Positions 33,926 through 45,337 of a DNA stretch of 64,000 nucleotides are shown piece by piece; within the stretch, counting starts at the first letter, position 1; the number at the start of each line of letters is the position of its first letter. Origin of the DNA: Scolanthus callimorphus (Eukaryota; Cnidaria; Anthozoa; Actiniaria; Edwardsiidae). The stretch is from NCBI GenBank assembly GCA_033964015.1, contig JAWWUD010000055.1:260501-324500 (forward strand). Direction: 5' to 3'. The position numbers were made by a program, and so were the translations under genes. The notes beneath the pieces are model-generated. The model was given only the letters and a program-made list of their open reading frames with translations, was not told where the DNA came from and did no database searches.

Positions 33926-34640
33926 GAAACTTGAACTACGTCCGTAGTCATGCACAGAAAGGAAAAGATCAAGATTGTATGGAAGTTGGCGGCGCACATG
34001 CATATAGTCTGGAACAAGGTCCTTTGTATTGTACTTCTCCTAGAGAGGAGACCCGTGTTCTCACGTAACGGTTTCTACAGTCTGCCATTGTACAAAAACA
34101 TTTCGATGGCGCGGCGAGGTTCTTGCAGTTATGAATATTATGAATTATGAACTTGGATTGCGTCACTAGTCATGCGCAAAAGTGAAAAGATCAAGAGTGT
34201 TTCCATAACGCCTGTCCCACATGGAGGTTGGCGGCGCACAAGCATATAGTCTCGAACAAAATTCCTTTGTATTGTCTTCTCCGAGAGAGGAGACTTTCGT
34301 CTTCTCACAGAGCGGTTCCTACGGTCTGCCTTTGCACGGCGCAAAGAATGACTAGTAGAAAAACTATTCGCGGGTGGGGACCTTGACATTATGAACTTGG
34401 ATTGCGTCACTAGTCATGCGCAGAAGTGAAAAGGTCAAGTGTGTTTCCATAAAGCCTGTCCCACATGGAGGTTGGCGGTGCACAAGCATATAGTCTCGAA
34501 CAATATTTCTTTGTATTAACTTCTCCGAGAGAGGAGACTTTTGTCTTCTCACGTAGCGGTTCCTACGGTCTGCCTTTGCACGACCTTTGACTAGTAGAAG
34601 CTTTTCGAGGGTGAGGACCTTGAAATTATAAATATTCATA
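33926..34640. repeat. Three tandem copies, 220-245 bp
   Basis: Copies start near 33926, 34146 and 34390 (GAACTTGGATTGCGTCACTA). Shared blocks are GTTGGCGGCGCACAAGCATA, CTCCGAGAGAGGAGAC and CGGTTCCTACGGTCTGCC. The first copy is the most diverged and lacks the CCTGTCCCACATGG block. Confidence 0.9.
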
Positions 34641-35780
34641 GTTCAAAGGTCCTTCGATCTAGAAAAATTTTTAGATCCAAGGACCTTGAAAAGTTTTCAA
34701 GTCCCACTTGCAGTATCTTCCTTGGAGTTCAAGGTACTGCACGTGGTACAAAATGACAGCTCTGCTTGGCTGATTAGGTCATGAATAATTAATGATATTT
34801 GAAAATATTTCTGATGTGACCATTTTTATCCTCCTTACCGGGTGGGTCCTGGTAACTAATCAAACGCAAAATTCCTTTCTTTTGCAAAAAAATCCACTTG
34901 CACTCTCTCAATATCAAAAATTCGAACGGTACATAACAGTTGGATACATCACCAGTCACAACGTTTATAATAAATACCTTTCTGTTAGAAATGCCATTTG
35001 CAAGTGTTTCAGATAACACCCGACCCTGTAGGTTCAAATCTAATGAGCCTTTGACAGTTAAGTTTGCTGCGAAGTCAATCACAATTGTGTGAGCCAATCG
35101 GGCCTTGTGGCTTGTTTTCGAGACGTCGCAACAGACATGTCGCACTAGGCGAAACTAGGAAAGGATCTGATTGGCTCACGATTTTGATTGACTACGCTTG
35201 ATTTTCTTGACAAAAGAATGGTCTTCGAAACGCTCTTGGCCTATTTCTTCAAACTTATAGTCTGACCTCATTGGCGTTGTTATTGCGAAAAGTTATCTTG
35301 CATGTATGGGTGGATGCTTCAACTAAAAAAATGGAGGGCCGCCATTTTGTTGCCATGGAAGCGTCAATTTAAACAAAACAGGTAAACACATATAACGATC
35401 AATTGCATGTTTCTTGCAAAGTGGCTTGCCTTTCTGTGTATGTATAGTACGTGAGATACAGGCCATACCAGACCGAAGAGTCAACTAAAAACTGCTATAA
35501 GCCACCTAAGAGTGCAAATTTTCTTAGTTTTTTTTTATTAATAACACGCAATGGCAGTGGTTCAAAATACCTATTTTTTTGCAAAATATAGACAACGCTT
35601 CAAATCTACTAAGATACTTAGGCCAGTTTTAGACGTCGAACTTAATTCTTGTCGCACTAAATGCCAATTTCCCATTGTTTAGTTAGTTAGAGCTATTGTC
35701 TTGAGCTTATTTGCATTAGGAACGGCACTATCTGCCGCGCCAACGCCGCGCTACGTTTGAGCAAAAAACCTTGAATTTTA

Positions 35781-36087
35781 TTACTGCGGCTTTCGTAATT
35801 CTGCGAACTCTCGCTATTGATTTCCAACCGTAAAACCGCCTTCTGGCTTCCGTCAATCAAACTCCCGAGTCTTTTCATCGTTACTCTTTGTGCTTTTTGA
35901 TTGGCCAGCGCCTAAGCAGTGCTAAAATGGCTTCCTGTCGCGACAGCAACGTTACGTGATGGCCAATCAAAAAGCACAAAGAGTAACGACGAAAAGACTC
36001 GGGAGTTTGATTGACGGAAGCCAGAAGGCGGTTTGACGGTTGGAAATCGTTAGCGAGAGTTCGCAGAATTATGAAAACCGCAGTAAA
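35781..36087. repeat. Near-perfect palindrome, about 125-bp arms
   Basis: CTTCCGTCAATCAAACTCCC, GAGTCTTTTC and TTACTCTTTGTGCTTTTTGA in the left arm are matched in complement in the right arm; axis near 35934. The loop of about 50 nt includes CTAAGCAGTGCTAAAATGG. Confidence 0.9.
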
Positions 36088-36289
36088 TATAAACGAAGAA
36101 ATAAGAAACAAACTTCGGTAGCAATCACATTTGCTGTCGTTTGTTTTAGATATGTAAATTTTATGAAGTGGGGGACAAAACTTTCAGTAAACTTCACGCC
36201 ATTCCTAAGCTCTCCCAAAATAGGCTATAAGTCCCGGGCAATAGACCAAATGACTGCAATTTTACTTACTTATGGTTATCTATATACGT

Positions 36290-36457
36290 CTTAAGCAACC
36301 TAATTTTAATCTAATTACTTATGGGCGACGGGCTTTTTCAGTTGCAGCGCCGAGACTTTGGAACGCGCTTCCTTTTGAGATCAGGGCTTCCTCCAATGTG
36401 AACAGTTTTAAACAAGTTTTAAAGACTCATCTTTTTAAGATTGCGTATAATGTGTAA
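36290..36457 (+). pseudogene. C-terminal remnant of a LINE reverse-transcriptase ORF
   Basis: The frame reads KQPNFNLITYGRRAFSVAAP, RLWNALPFEIRASSNVNSFK and QVLKTHLFKIAYNV followed by TAA. YGxRxFSVAAPRLWNxLPxxIR followed by FKxxLKTHLF is the typical C-terminal tail of CR1/L2/Jockey-like LINE ORF2 proteins. Only this tail remains; no reverse transcriptase or endonuclease domain is upstream, so the copy is 5'-truncated, as is usual for LINEs. The frame is still open, which suggests moderate age. Confidence 0.88.
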
Positions 36458-36711
36458 TGTTTCTTTTTTATAATTTTAGCTTTTATTACCCTTTTATAAT
36501 TTTTAGTAATAAATTTAGCTTTTACTACCCTTTTTATTATTTTTAGTAATATATATATATATATATTTCTCACCATTAGCATTGTAAGATTTTATACCCA
36601 GTTTTTATATGATTTAAACGATTATTTTCATTATTACTACCATTGTAAAGCGCGCAGAACAGAAATGTATGTGCGCTATATAAGAAATATTATTATTATT
36701 ATTATTACTAG
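36290..36711 (+). mobile_element. 5'-truncated CR1/L2-like LINE with ATT-repeat tail
   Basis: Coding tail, then an AT-rich 3' UTR with a TA microsatellite (about 36550-36568), the motif TGTAAAGCGCGCAGAACAG, GCGCTATATAAGAAATATTA and a terminal ATT repeat to 36711. LINEs of the CR1/L2 group often end in such short tandem repeats. Confidence 0.85.
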
Positions 36712-37142
36712 TTGTAGCTCTCGCTAAAAGTGCCAACGAGCAAGACAGTGAATCGTATTTTTGCCCTTTTGAAAATATGAGTTCCTCTGACTCACTGCTG
36801 CCCTAATTTCATTTGGCCGACTATAGAGACAAATATCTACCTCTAAATTTCATACATGTAAAGTTGCATTTCCAATAACAACAGCGCGAGAATATATAAA
36901 AACACAGCATCGCGGCGTTGGCTACACGGGCGCACTTCAGAAGTGGACAAGGGGTCAAATAGTAGATTTCTCTTCTGATACTGATAGTGCTCAAGTATTT
37001 GGTTATCACTTTCAAAATCCTGGCACTTTGATTGGCTAGTGGTTAAACCACTCTGAACTCGAGAATTTTTCTCGTCGCACGGCTCTATAATGCTGCCGCC
37101 TCGCAGCCTCGCCTCTTGGCTCGGCTGCTCGTTGGCAATTAG
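36709..37142. repeat. Dispersed repeat, copy 2
   Basis: Second copy of 24765-25240, 12 kb away in the same orientation. It starts exactly where the LINE tail ends, so the LINE may have inserted at its edge. It carries a GATTGGCT box at 37030. Confidence 0.85.
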
Positions 37143-37976
37143 AGGAAATGCAAACCCCGGTCGTATTATTATGTTTTAAATTTTGGCGGGAGACAATGCT
37201 TTCAGTAAACTTTGAAATTTTGTATTTCCAAGAACTTATTTCCAATCTCAGTCAGAATACCACATTTTGGCAAAAAAATCTTTAGTATAAGCCAACTAAT
37301 GGTCTATTACAAATCCTGCATTCTGATTGGCTGAGCTACTAATGGTCTATTAGTAATAGGCAAAACCACCCTGGCAAAACCACCACCTTTCTTGCAAGAA
37401 AACTTGATTTTTCAACATAAAATAATGGAATTCATTGCCACAACAATGTTTCAAAATAGTTACAATGTTTCAAAATAGTTACTTGAAAACTGACCGAGAT
37501 ATGAATTTTCTAAACTTCCTATTCTGACTTTATTTTCCCATACATTTCTTGTTAAAAAAATAAGCCAGAATACGAAGTTTTGAAATTCATATCTCAGTCA
37601 GTATTGAAGCAATCGTCACCAAACTTTGCAATTTTACTAATACGGATGTGTAGAATTGAATACGGGATTTCATTTTCTGATAACTATTATATGTTATTAA
37701 TCAATATTGCGTGATAAAGGCCTATTACGGCTTTGGAATAGCCTTGACCTTTATTCCATTGCTCTTAGCAATGACTCTATGGCCTTTGAGGCAGCGGTGA
37801 AAGCCCGAAATTCGCATTAAGGAAATAATGCGCTGTGCAATTTATTGATCTTTTTGATAGGTCGCACTAATATAACAAAGTGAAGTGAAGTTAGTCTAGC
37901 CCAGTCCCTCTCCTTTCCATCGCGGCTTCACATAACTATCAATTATTCTAGGTAATTAAATCACGTAAGCAGAATT

Positions 37977-40183
37977 CAGGGTCCTGAAGGGGGGGTCCCA
38001 TTCCCGTTTCCCGGCCGCTTTTTTCGCAAATCCCGTTCCCAGTAGGTAAAATCCCGTTCCCGGTAGGACCAGTCGGTAAAATCCCGGCGCACGAAAACTG
38101 TGATGTTAAAATTGAGATTCTTGCTTTTATCGGTACTATCTCTTGGTCCTGTAGTTTTTATTGTTCATGCACGCCGCAAATGACGACATTGTTATTATTG
38201 CAACCAAATGGCGAATTGCTATGCTTGTCGATTTCTTTCCAACATAGTGATTGTCCGCCTGGCCTATCACTATAAAGGCTTTTCGTGATCCCACTATTTG
38301 AACATGGGATATATTTTACAGGTATTGCTCTTCTGTTGCGCGTGAAGCGCGCCCTGTTTTAATTAATAAACGAATTTCATCAAGCCTCAGAAAAAAAAGT
38401 AGATGAACATTGTATTTTTTGTGTATAGCAAATAAAGCCTGTAGTTTGTATTCTTCGTGCACGACGCAAATGACGAAATCGTCATATTTGCGGGCCAAGA
38501 GAACTCTATCTAGACGTCTCTGAAAAAAAAGAATGGAAGGTAATTTTGCACCGAAAAGAATTAGTGGAGAGAAAAAACAGCAGAAGAAGAAATAGGAATT
38601 AGAATCAACAGCAGAGACCGCCAAACACCTTCGTTTTCATGAAAGTTCTGCAGAATCAATTACATTCTTCGTGCACGACGCAAATGACGAAATCGTCATA
38701 TTTGCGGGCCAACTGATTAATTTCTATGTTTGTAACGTCGGTCTCACGCTTACGGGCTTCTTTCGAACATAGTAATTGCGCCAGGCCTATCACTGGAGGG
38801 CTTTTTCGCGGGGAGTTTGTTTTTCCTCGCTAATATACAAATGTTCTTGTAACGGGCATTCCATTTAAACGGCACGAGCATATTGTCTTTGTTTGCGGGA
38901 GATCTCAAACGCAATATTACATGTTTCTTCCTTATGCGAAATGTTTAACGTATTGAAAGAAGAGAACTATTTACAAAAATGCAAATGATATAGAAATTGC
39001 TGGAATAATTCCGCAGAAAATTTCTTGTGATCCCCCTTCCAGGGCTTAAGGTTTCGAGAGTTTTCCCCTTTCGCCCACCCCAAAATGAAATGATCCTCTG
39101 CCCGTATGATATCTCGTATGATACGATTCTATTCAAAAAGTGCTCAGGTGAGTTAAGGCATGGGTCCATGCGGCCACGCCCCTTAAAAACATTCAATCAT
39201 GCCTTAATTTGGGTGAATTAAAGATAGGCTTCTTGTGTTGATATAATGTCATAGAAATCGTCATCTTGTTCATTTGAGTTGTTGTTGTTTCCATGGGAAC
39301 CAAATCCTAACCTTTGACCTCCACTTAAAGAAATGAAACTTCAGAGCCTCCGCAGGTTCAGAAAATTCGCACCACTCTTAAAACCACCAGATGGAAATGG
39401 TAGGAAATAAGGTAGTATTTATCACTCCAATTTCCGATCTTGCACAACATTTTTAATTTCGAAGTTATTAAAGGCTATCAAATTTCAAGATGTCCTAAAA
39501 CAGGATTCCTAATGAAATGGTCACGTTTTCAGATTGGATCAGATATACCTGTGATGGCCTTAAACACATCACATTGTTAAATCTTCAGAGTTTGAAACTT
39601 TTCCCGACCTGCCAAGGGCTTTTTTGAAAATTGCTTTAAGGTAAGGTTCAAAGGTCACATTCCATGTTTTCCATGGAAACAAAACACAACATTTACTTGT
39701 TTCATGACCGTTAACCACCTTAACCATGTTTGACCTTGGAAGTAGCTAGACTACCCCCTAACGTTTTTGATCCGCCATTTTGAATGCAAATGAGACCCAG
39801 GCCCTAACTCTCCTGAGTGGTTCCGCCGTTTTGAAAATGCCTATGCCAAGTTATCAAACCGTTGACCAAAACCTCGCAGATTCCGAGGGACCAAAAAAAG
39901 CAAAACGAGGGCTTTAATTTAGAAGGGGCGAGAAGTGAAATTCTATTTTCAAGTAGCCTGCTGTTAGGATAACAGTCTTACAATGCGAAAAATGGTATAA
40001 ATTGACGACGTTTTATTAGGATACACAGGATATACAAGGAGAGATTTGAAGAATGTCGTTCCCGTTGAAGCATCTTGATTCCCATTCCCGGTAGACAAAT
40101 CCCGTTCCCGGTAACCCAAATCCCGTTTTCCCGGCCTAAAAAAAGGCGAATCCCGGCTCCCGTTTTACCCCTTCAGGACCCTG
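37977..40183. mobile_element. TIR element CAGGGTCCTGAAGGGG with AGAATT duplication
   Basis: Ends CAGGGTCCTGAAGGGG and CCCCTTCAGGACCCTG, flanked by AGAATT on both sides (37971-37976, 40184-40189). Inside both ends are tandem AATCCCGTTCCCGGTA-like subterminal repeats. The interior holds a direct repeat (ATTCTTCGTGCACGACGCAA at about 38450 and 38665). The CAGGG start is hAT-like, but hAT elements duplicate 8 bp, so the superfamily is open. No transposase frame. Confidence 0.85.
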
Positions 40184-40189
40184 AGAATT

Positions 40190-40285
40190 GGTCGGCGGAT
40201 AAAGACGCTCGCCTACAGAACGAAAGGTCTCGAATTCGAGTCCCCGTACGACCCCAAGTTTTTCTTTTTTTTTCTTTTCCTCTTT
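40190..40285 (+). mobile_element. tRNA-derived SINE head
   Basis: GTCGGCGGATAAAGACGCTC, GCCTACAGAACGAAAGGTCT and a good B box AATTCGAGTCC (about 40233) are followed by CGTACGACC, which can pair with the start as an acceptor-like stem, then T runs. It lies directly at the right edge of the AGAATT-flanked element. The SINE body beyond 40285 is not defined. No functional tRNA is claimed. Confidence 0.6.
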
Positions 40286-40589
40286 TTCTCCCCACATTTT
40301 CCTTCAACACGGGTTGCAAATTGGTGGTTGCACTCAATTCCAAAGGCCACCGTGACTTTGCTCAATATTATAACTGTGATGAAAGAGCTGGCATAAGGAT
40401 ATTTGGAGGATCTGGGATTTGACGTGCCGCTGTCAAATATCAACAGTAAATGTTGTTCCATTGAGCAAAGTCAGATAATAGTTGGCAGCCATTGAATCAC
40501 GTCTCCCCGAAAGACAAGTGTAAGATTCCAGCATCCCGGGTCAGAATTCGTGCAATTCACGCAAGGAAATCCCGAATCCTGTCCAGAAT

Positions 40590-41975
40590 TCGGTCCACAA
40601 TACACGATTCCGGAAAAGATGGCGCCGCGCGCGGCATTCTGGGAATGAACCAAATTGGCACAAGATCAAGACATAAAAGATGGCTTGAAGGTCACACGTG
40701 CCGTGCGAAACTACAGCAGAAAAATTCACTTTGTTCGTTATTCGGGAATCAAGATGAAAAAATTTTATGTAGTTACTGACACTTATAAGAAAAAGACAAG
40801 TCCAAACATAAATTTAGTGAAAAAAGCGTAGATATTGAGAAGAAATATGCTTCTTTGTAGTAGCGCCATTTTTTTCACGGTCCCTTTTCGACGAAACAAA
40901 ACTCCTTGTAAATGCTAAAACCCTCTTAACAGTAGCACATCACTCGACCAATCTCCTTCAAAATCAATCATAATAACGACAAATAAACATACCCATCACT
41001 GATGCTTAACATTCATGATATTTGTAGTTTATGATAATAAAAACAGATTCACACTACTCTGCTTTTCATAGCCCACTGTGATAAATTTCAGAAACAACGG
41101 ATCAGCTGTTCAAGTAGTCCCTTTAATTATTGTTATGAAAATACGAGAAAGTCGTGTCAAAATACGGGAATGCCATGTCATATACTAAATGAAGAAGAAC
41201 TATGTTTAAGGAATGGATTTGAACACGTTTTCAATCAACATAGAGCGCATTAGGGTGAGAACGATAATGGTTTTACTGAATCTCGGGCTACATATTATAG
41301 CACGTCCCACTTTAGAATCGAACACGAGCTGCTGAAATTACTTGAAGGCATATACCTTTTAACAAGTTTCACCTCTAGTCTTGGCTATTTTGTATTTAGA
41401 GGGTCTTAGATTGAATAAATACAGCAAATCGAACTGCAAACAGGCCATTCAATTCGCCTACTTTACGCAAAAAAAAAAAAAAAAATACTTCGAACGCTGG
41501 CTATCTGAAAGTAAGTTTGCCGTATTTTTCTCGGAAACTTTCGGCTTTGCAAAATTTAACTAGAGAAATTTTCTTTAAGGTACCTAAATCATTGACATTG
41601 AATCATTAGTGAACGGGAAACGGAAAAGTGTAGAATGAACTAATTTTGGCAGATCTACATCAACTGGAAAGTCAAAATTTGACTTCCCTCGAAAGCACAC
41701 GGTGACACAACTTACATGGTTTGGGCAATATTTCCACCCCAAATCCAGTTTCAAAATTCCCTCCTTTGAATATGGATTCCCTTAAGAGCGTGTTTCCCCT
41801 CATATTTTACCAACCCTATTCCCGAACGACGAACAAAGTGAATTTTTCTGCTGTAGTTTCGCACGGCACGTGTGACCTTTTCAGCCATCTTTTTTTTGAC
41901 CTTGAGTCAATTTGGTACATTTTCCCAGAATGCCGCGCGCGGCGCCATCTTTCCGGAATCGTGGATTGTACCTCA
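40590..41975. mobile_element. Foldback pair with about 150-bp arms
   Basis: Left arm 40590-40750: GATTCCGGAAAAGATGGCGC, CGCGCGCGGCATTCTGGGAA, TCACACGTGCCGTGCGAAAC. Right arm 41817-41975 is its complement. About 1.06 kb of AT-rich, non-coding-looking sequence lies between, including a poly-A run at 41469. Confidence 0.85.
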
Positions 41976-42415
41976 TGCAAAATGTTTTGAGGTACAATTT
42001 GTGCTAGAGTCATTTGCACCTGACCAATAACTGCATACTCTTCTTTATCCACGAGTAGTCATTGGTATTCTTTGATTAAAGGTAAAAATGACGAGTTCTC
42101 GAAATCAATAGAGGACTGAAAATGAAACATAAATGGAAAAAATTGAAGCTGATATCTCGAATTCTAAGCGCGTGGTTCAGCGTTCAATGATTTCGCTTCA
42201 ACTAGCCTTAAAAATGATATGGAAACAGGTCAAGACTTTTTTAAGAATAAAAAAGGAACTTATTTTGAGCTTTTCGTTGCATTTTCAAAGCTAGATGCAG
42301 CGTTTTACAATTTCGTGAATGTAAACTGTCTCAAAGGATCGGCCTATCATACCAAACGCAGGTTACCTATGCATCCAGTTCATCTAATTGTTGTGTCATG
42401 CGTTGTTCTCACTCG

Positions 42416-42722
42416 CTACCCGAACCTTAAGGGTGTGCGTGAATTGGTATAAAACGTGGACATGGTAAAGTGGACAAGCAGCGAGTGGCTCTCACAGACA
42501 ACGCCATTATTGAGAAGTCCCTCGGCCGGTACGGCATCATCTGTGTTGAAGACCTGATCCATGAGATCTTCACCGTCGGAGAGCACTTCAAGGAGGCTAG
42601 CAACTTTCTCTCCTCAAGCTCCCCAAAAGGTGCTTCAGAAAGAAGACCACTCACTTTGTGGAGGGTGGTGACCATGGCAACCGGAGGAGAGGATTAATAA
42701 TCTCATCCGTGCAATGAACTAA
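42416..42722 (+). CDS. RPL7 last exon, with broken acceptor and internal deletions
   Basis: Starting [11 protein letters not shown], the conserved text continues as [40 protein letters not shown] and [13 protein letters not shown], then [19 protein letters not shown] and a final [12 protein letters not shown]. Against the family, pieces are missing: one base in the tyrosine codon after ELV (creating TAA), about four around the WPF codons after NFL, about four in the serine pair that follows, and one each in the second glycine codon and in the codon after HGN. The acceptor lacks AG. Almost every change is a small deletion; the remaining codons are intact. Confidence 0.9.
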
Positions 42723-42745
42723 TATAGTTGTCACACCTCAAGCTC

Positions 42746-42751
42746 AATAAA
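42746..42751 (+). promoter_or_regulatory. RPL7 polyadenylation signal
   Basis: AATAAA 24 bases after the RPL7 stop codon, as expected for the short 3' UTR of a ribosomal protein mRNA. Confidence 0.85.
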
Positions 42752-43900
42752 ACAGTTACCAAAAACCATTCGTTGTTATTTTGTTTCCGTTGCCTAGAGG
42801 GCCACGCCTCGCCCCTCACAGGGGGATTTTACCGGCAGGGTTAAAGGCCCATCACCAAACGAGAGCCTTTGCGGACTCTTAGCCAATCAGACACCCGAAA
42901 AACAATGGATCAATTTGAAAACCGGGCGCAAAGGCTCCCGGTTGTGATGGGATCACAGCGCCTAACTCTAACTTTTTTAGAACATGATCAATGCCACGAA
43001 GAAAGTCTTTTGAAAATTTTTGTGCTAGTCATTGAAATATCAACATCATTACAGAGCATTGTTCAGAGCCATACTTCATCCAAAGCTTTTACAATAGTAG
43101 TGTCAATCAAAGCCTTGTGAATGAAAAGATATACGACAAAGCGGTTTGTTTTGAGTGCATGCATTGTTTCTAATTAATTTTGTTGTTTTGAGACGATAGC
43201 AGTTGAAACTGGCCATACTGGAGTTGCTGACAGGTTTCGTTCCCGAAGTCAGGTAGAAATGAAAATATTCTATCGCAAGCTTTTGGTAATGGATTCCTCG
43301 ACTCCTATGGCCCAAGGAAAAGGGAGAAACAGGAAAGCGTACATAAATCTCCGTCTCGTTATCAGAATTCGTAAATCCGTAAAGTTTGATCGAACACCGG
43401 AAATTGAACTCAGAGTCGCATTGGGCAGTCGCAAAAAAAAATCCGCTCTCGCACGCTTGCTGGCCACTTCTCTGACAAGAAAATAGCTCAAATCGCAATC
43501 CAATTCCATTGATAACTGGTCAAAACAACCTAGAATTGCATTTGTCCAACAAGGTTTTTCTATGGAGGATTATTTTGATTACTACGGAAAAAAATGCATG
43601 TGTTTTTGCGGTTACTATTTTACTTAACTTATACACAATTCGCCTAAGAATTGATACATCAAGAACTAAAAATTAGACACGGTGAAGCGTTATGCGACTG
43701 ATAAACTGTCAAGTGATGAATTAACAAAAACATATACGCCAAGAGGCCTCGAGGAATGCGCAGAGCGCGAGTCTAATAGAATGCCCAACATAAACACATT
43801 TCACTGCGCTCCTATGCGCAGAAAGCGTTTATCTAAATATTAATACCGTAAGGAAAATCGTGTCGACACTCGCTCCGCTCAGCCCTGAAGCTGTGACGCC
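42752..43900. other. Intergenic region after RPL7
   Basis: Contains an AGCCAATCAG box at 42881. The frame at 43259-43486 (KGRNRKAYINLRLVIRIRK) is basic but I recognise no domain and do not claim a gene. Confidence 0.5.
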
Positions 43901-43904
43901 AAAG

Positions 43905-44894
43905 AAGTTCGCAAACCCGAAGGGAAAGCGGAAATCTGGACCATGGGCGTGTTTTTGTTGGAAAAGATTCACCTCGGGCTAGCTAAGTTCTAATTCAAGC
44001 GATTTCTTAAGCGAGGGACAACGCCGCCATCGCCGCCATGTTGAATTCTCCCACAGAAACTAAAAAAAGAACTCGGTTCGCGCAGCCGAAAGCACCATTG
44101 ACATTCAAACTTAAATAGTTCTCTTACAGATTACATACAGGAATGTGCAGGGATAATCTAACTTAAAAGATTTGAGCTGAGAAAAATTTTCATTCAAGTT
44201 TCAACAAACGTACACACTACCTTGCTTCCCTCGGAGCACGCGCTAAGTCGAAATAACACATTTACAAAACAAAGTCCGTGAACGTCATTAATAATATTTT
44301 CTAAGTATAAATCCTGACGGCTCTATCGCAAAACGAAGGACACAATCCCGAAGAGAAGGAGGAAATCCCTCCAGTGGGCATGTTTTTGTTGGGCTAAGTT
44401 CTAATTCAACCGGGGGCTAAGTTCTTATTCAAGCGAGGATAAAGCCGAAAAAATATAAATAATATAAACTAAAAAAAATTCTTAGTCCTTAGACGATTTT
44501 TACTTGACCTGTTCGCGCAGCCGAAAGCACCAAAGACATTGAAACCTAAATGGTTCTCTTACAGATTACATACAGGAATGTGCAGGGATAATTCTAACTT
44601 GAAAGATTTGAGCTGAGAAAAATTTTCATTCAAGTTTCAACAAATACGACCTTGCTTCCCTCGGAGCACGCGCTAAGTCATGACACATTTGCAAAACAAA
44701 GTCCGTTAAAGTCATGAATAATATTCTCTAAGTATAAATCCTGACGCCTCTATCGTAAAACGAAGGACACAATCCGGAAGAGAAGGAGGAAATCCCTCCA
44801 GTGGGCATGTTTTTGTTGGAAAAGATTCACTATATGGGCTAAGTTCTAATTCAATCTATTTTTTAAGCGACGGATAAAGCCGAAAAATATAAAT
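43905..44894. repeat. About 427-bp tandem repeat, two full copies and one partial
   Basis: GAAGAGAAGGAGGAAATCCC, then CAGTGGGCATGTTTTTGTTG, at 44352 and 44779; a diverged copy at 43917. TTACAGATTACATACAGGAA at 44128 and 44566. Confidence 0.85.
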
Positions 44895-45337
44895 AATATA
44901 AGCTAAAAAAAATCGTATTCCTTAGAACATTTTTACTTGACCTGTTTCCCCTCTCCCCTCACTGAGATATGATAAACATACAAACAATTCCGAAGTCAAA
45001 TTGCGCTTTCGATTCTCACGGGTTCTTTGACCGATTTGAGAGACGGACACACGCGCACCAATCAGGAGACCAGTGCAAAAAAAGTTCCTTTTGGGCTTAC
45101 TTCATTTATTTCGGCATGGTGGTTACGGGGTACTCATGCTAATGGGAGGTTATTAGTATGTAAATCCAGCAGTTTATGGAAGGGGGAAATCATGAACCCC
45201 TCCCCACATCCATATGGCCATTTTTTTTTCGTTTTTTTTTTAACAGAGAACACTTTAAGTAAAATAAATTTCCCCCTTACACTCCGTGAATTTTTCACGG
45301 GTATCAGCTAGTATTGTATATTCTACAATAACAAGAC

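Larger units (their letters stand above)
32978..42415 (+). other. RPL7 intron before the last exon (9.44 kb)
   Basis: Made largely of transposons: hairpin MITE, 230-bp tandem repeat, palindrome, LINE remnant, dispersed repeat, AGAATT-flanked element, SINE and a foldback pair, each listed separately. 34650-35780 and 37143-37970 show no recognisable gene. The expected acceptor reads CTCACTCG rather than ending in AG. Confidence 0.8.

Noticed and set aside
40190..40285. Functional tRNA gene
   Set aside because: Only the B box fits well; arm pairing is incomplete and it is embedded in transposon sequence, so a SINE head is the better reading.
42416..42722. Processed RPL7 pseudogene
   Set aside because: The other exons are separated by introns with canonical sites and matching phases, and the last exon lacks the spliced upstream sequence and poly-A tail of a retrocopy.
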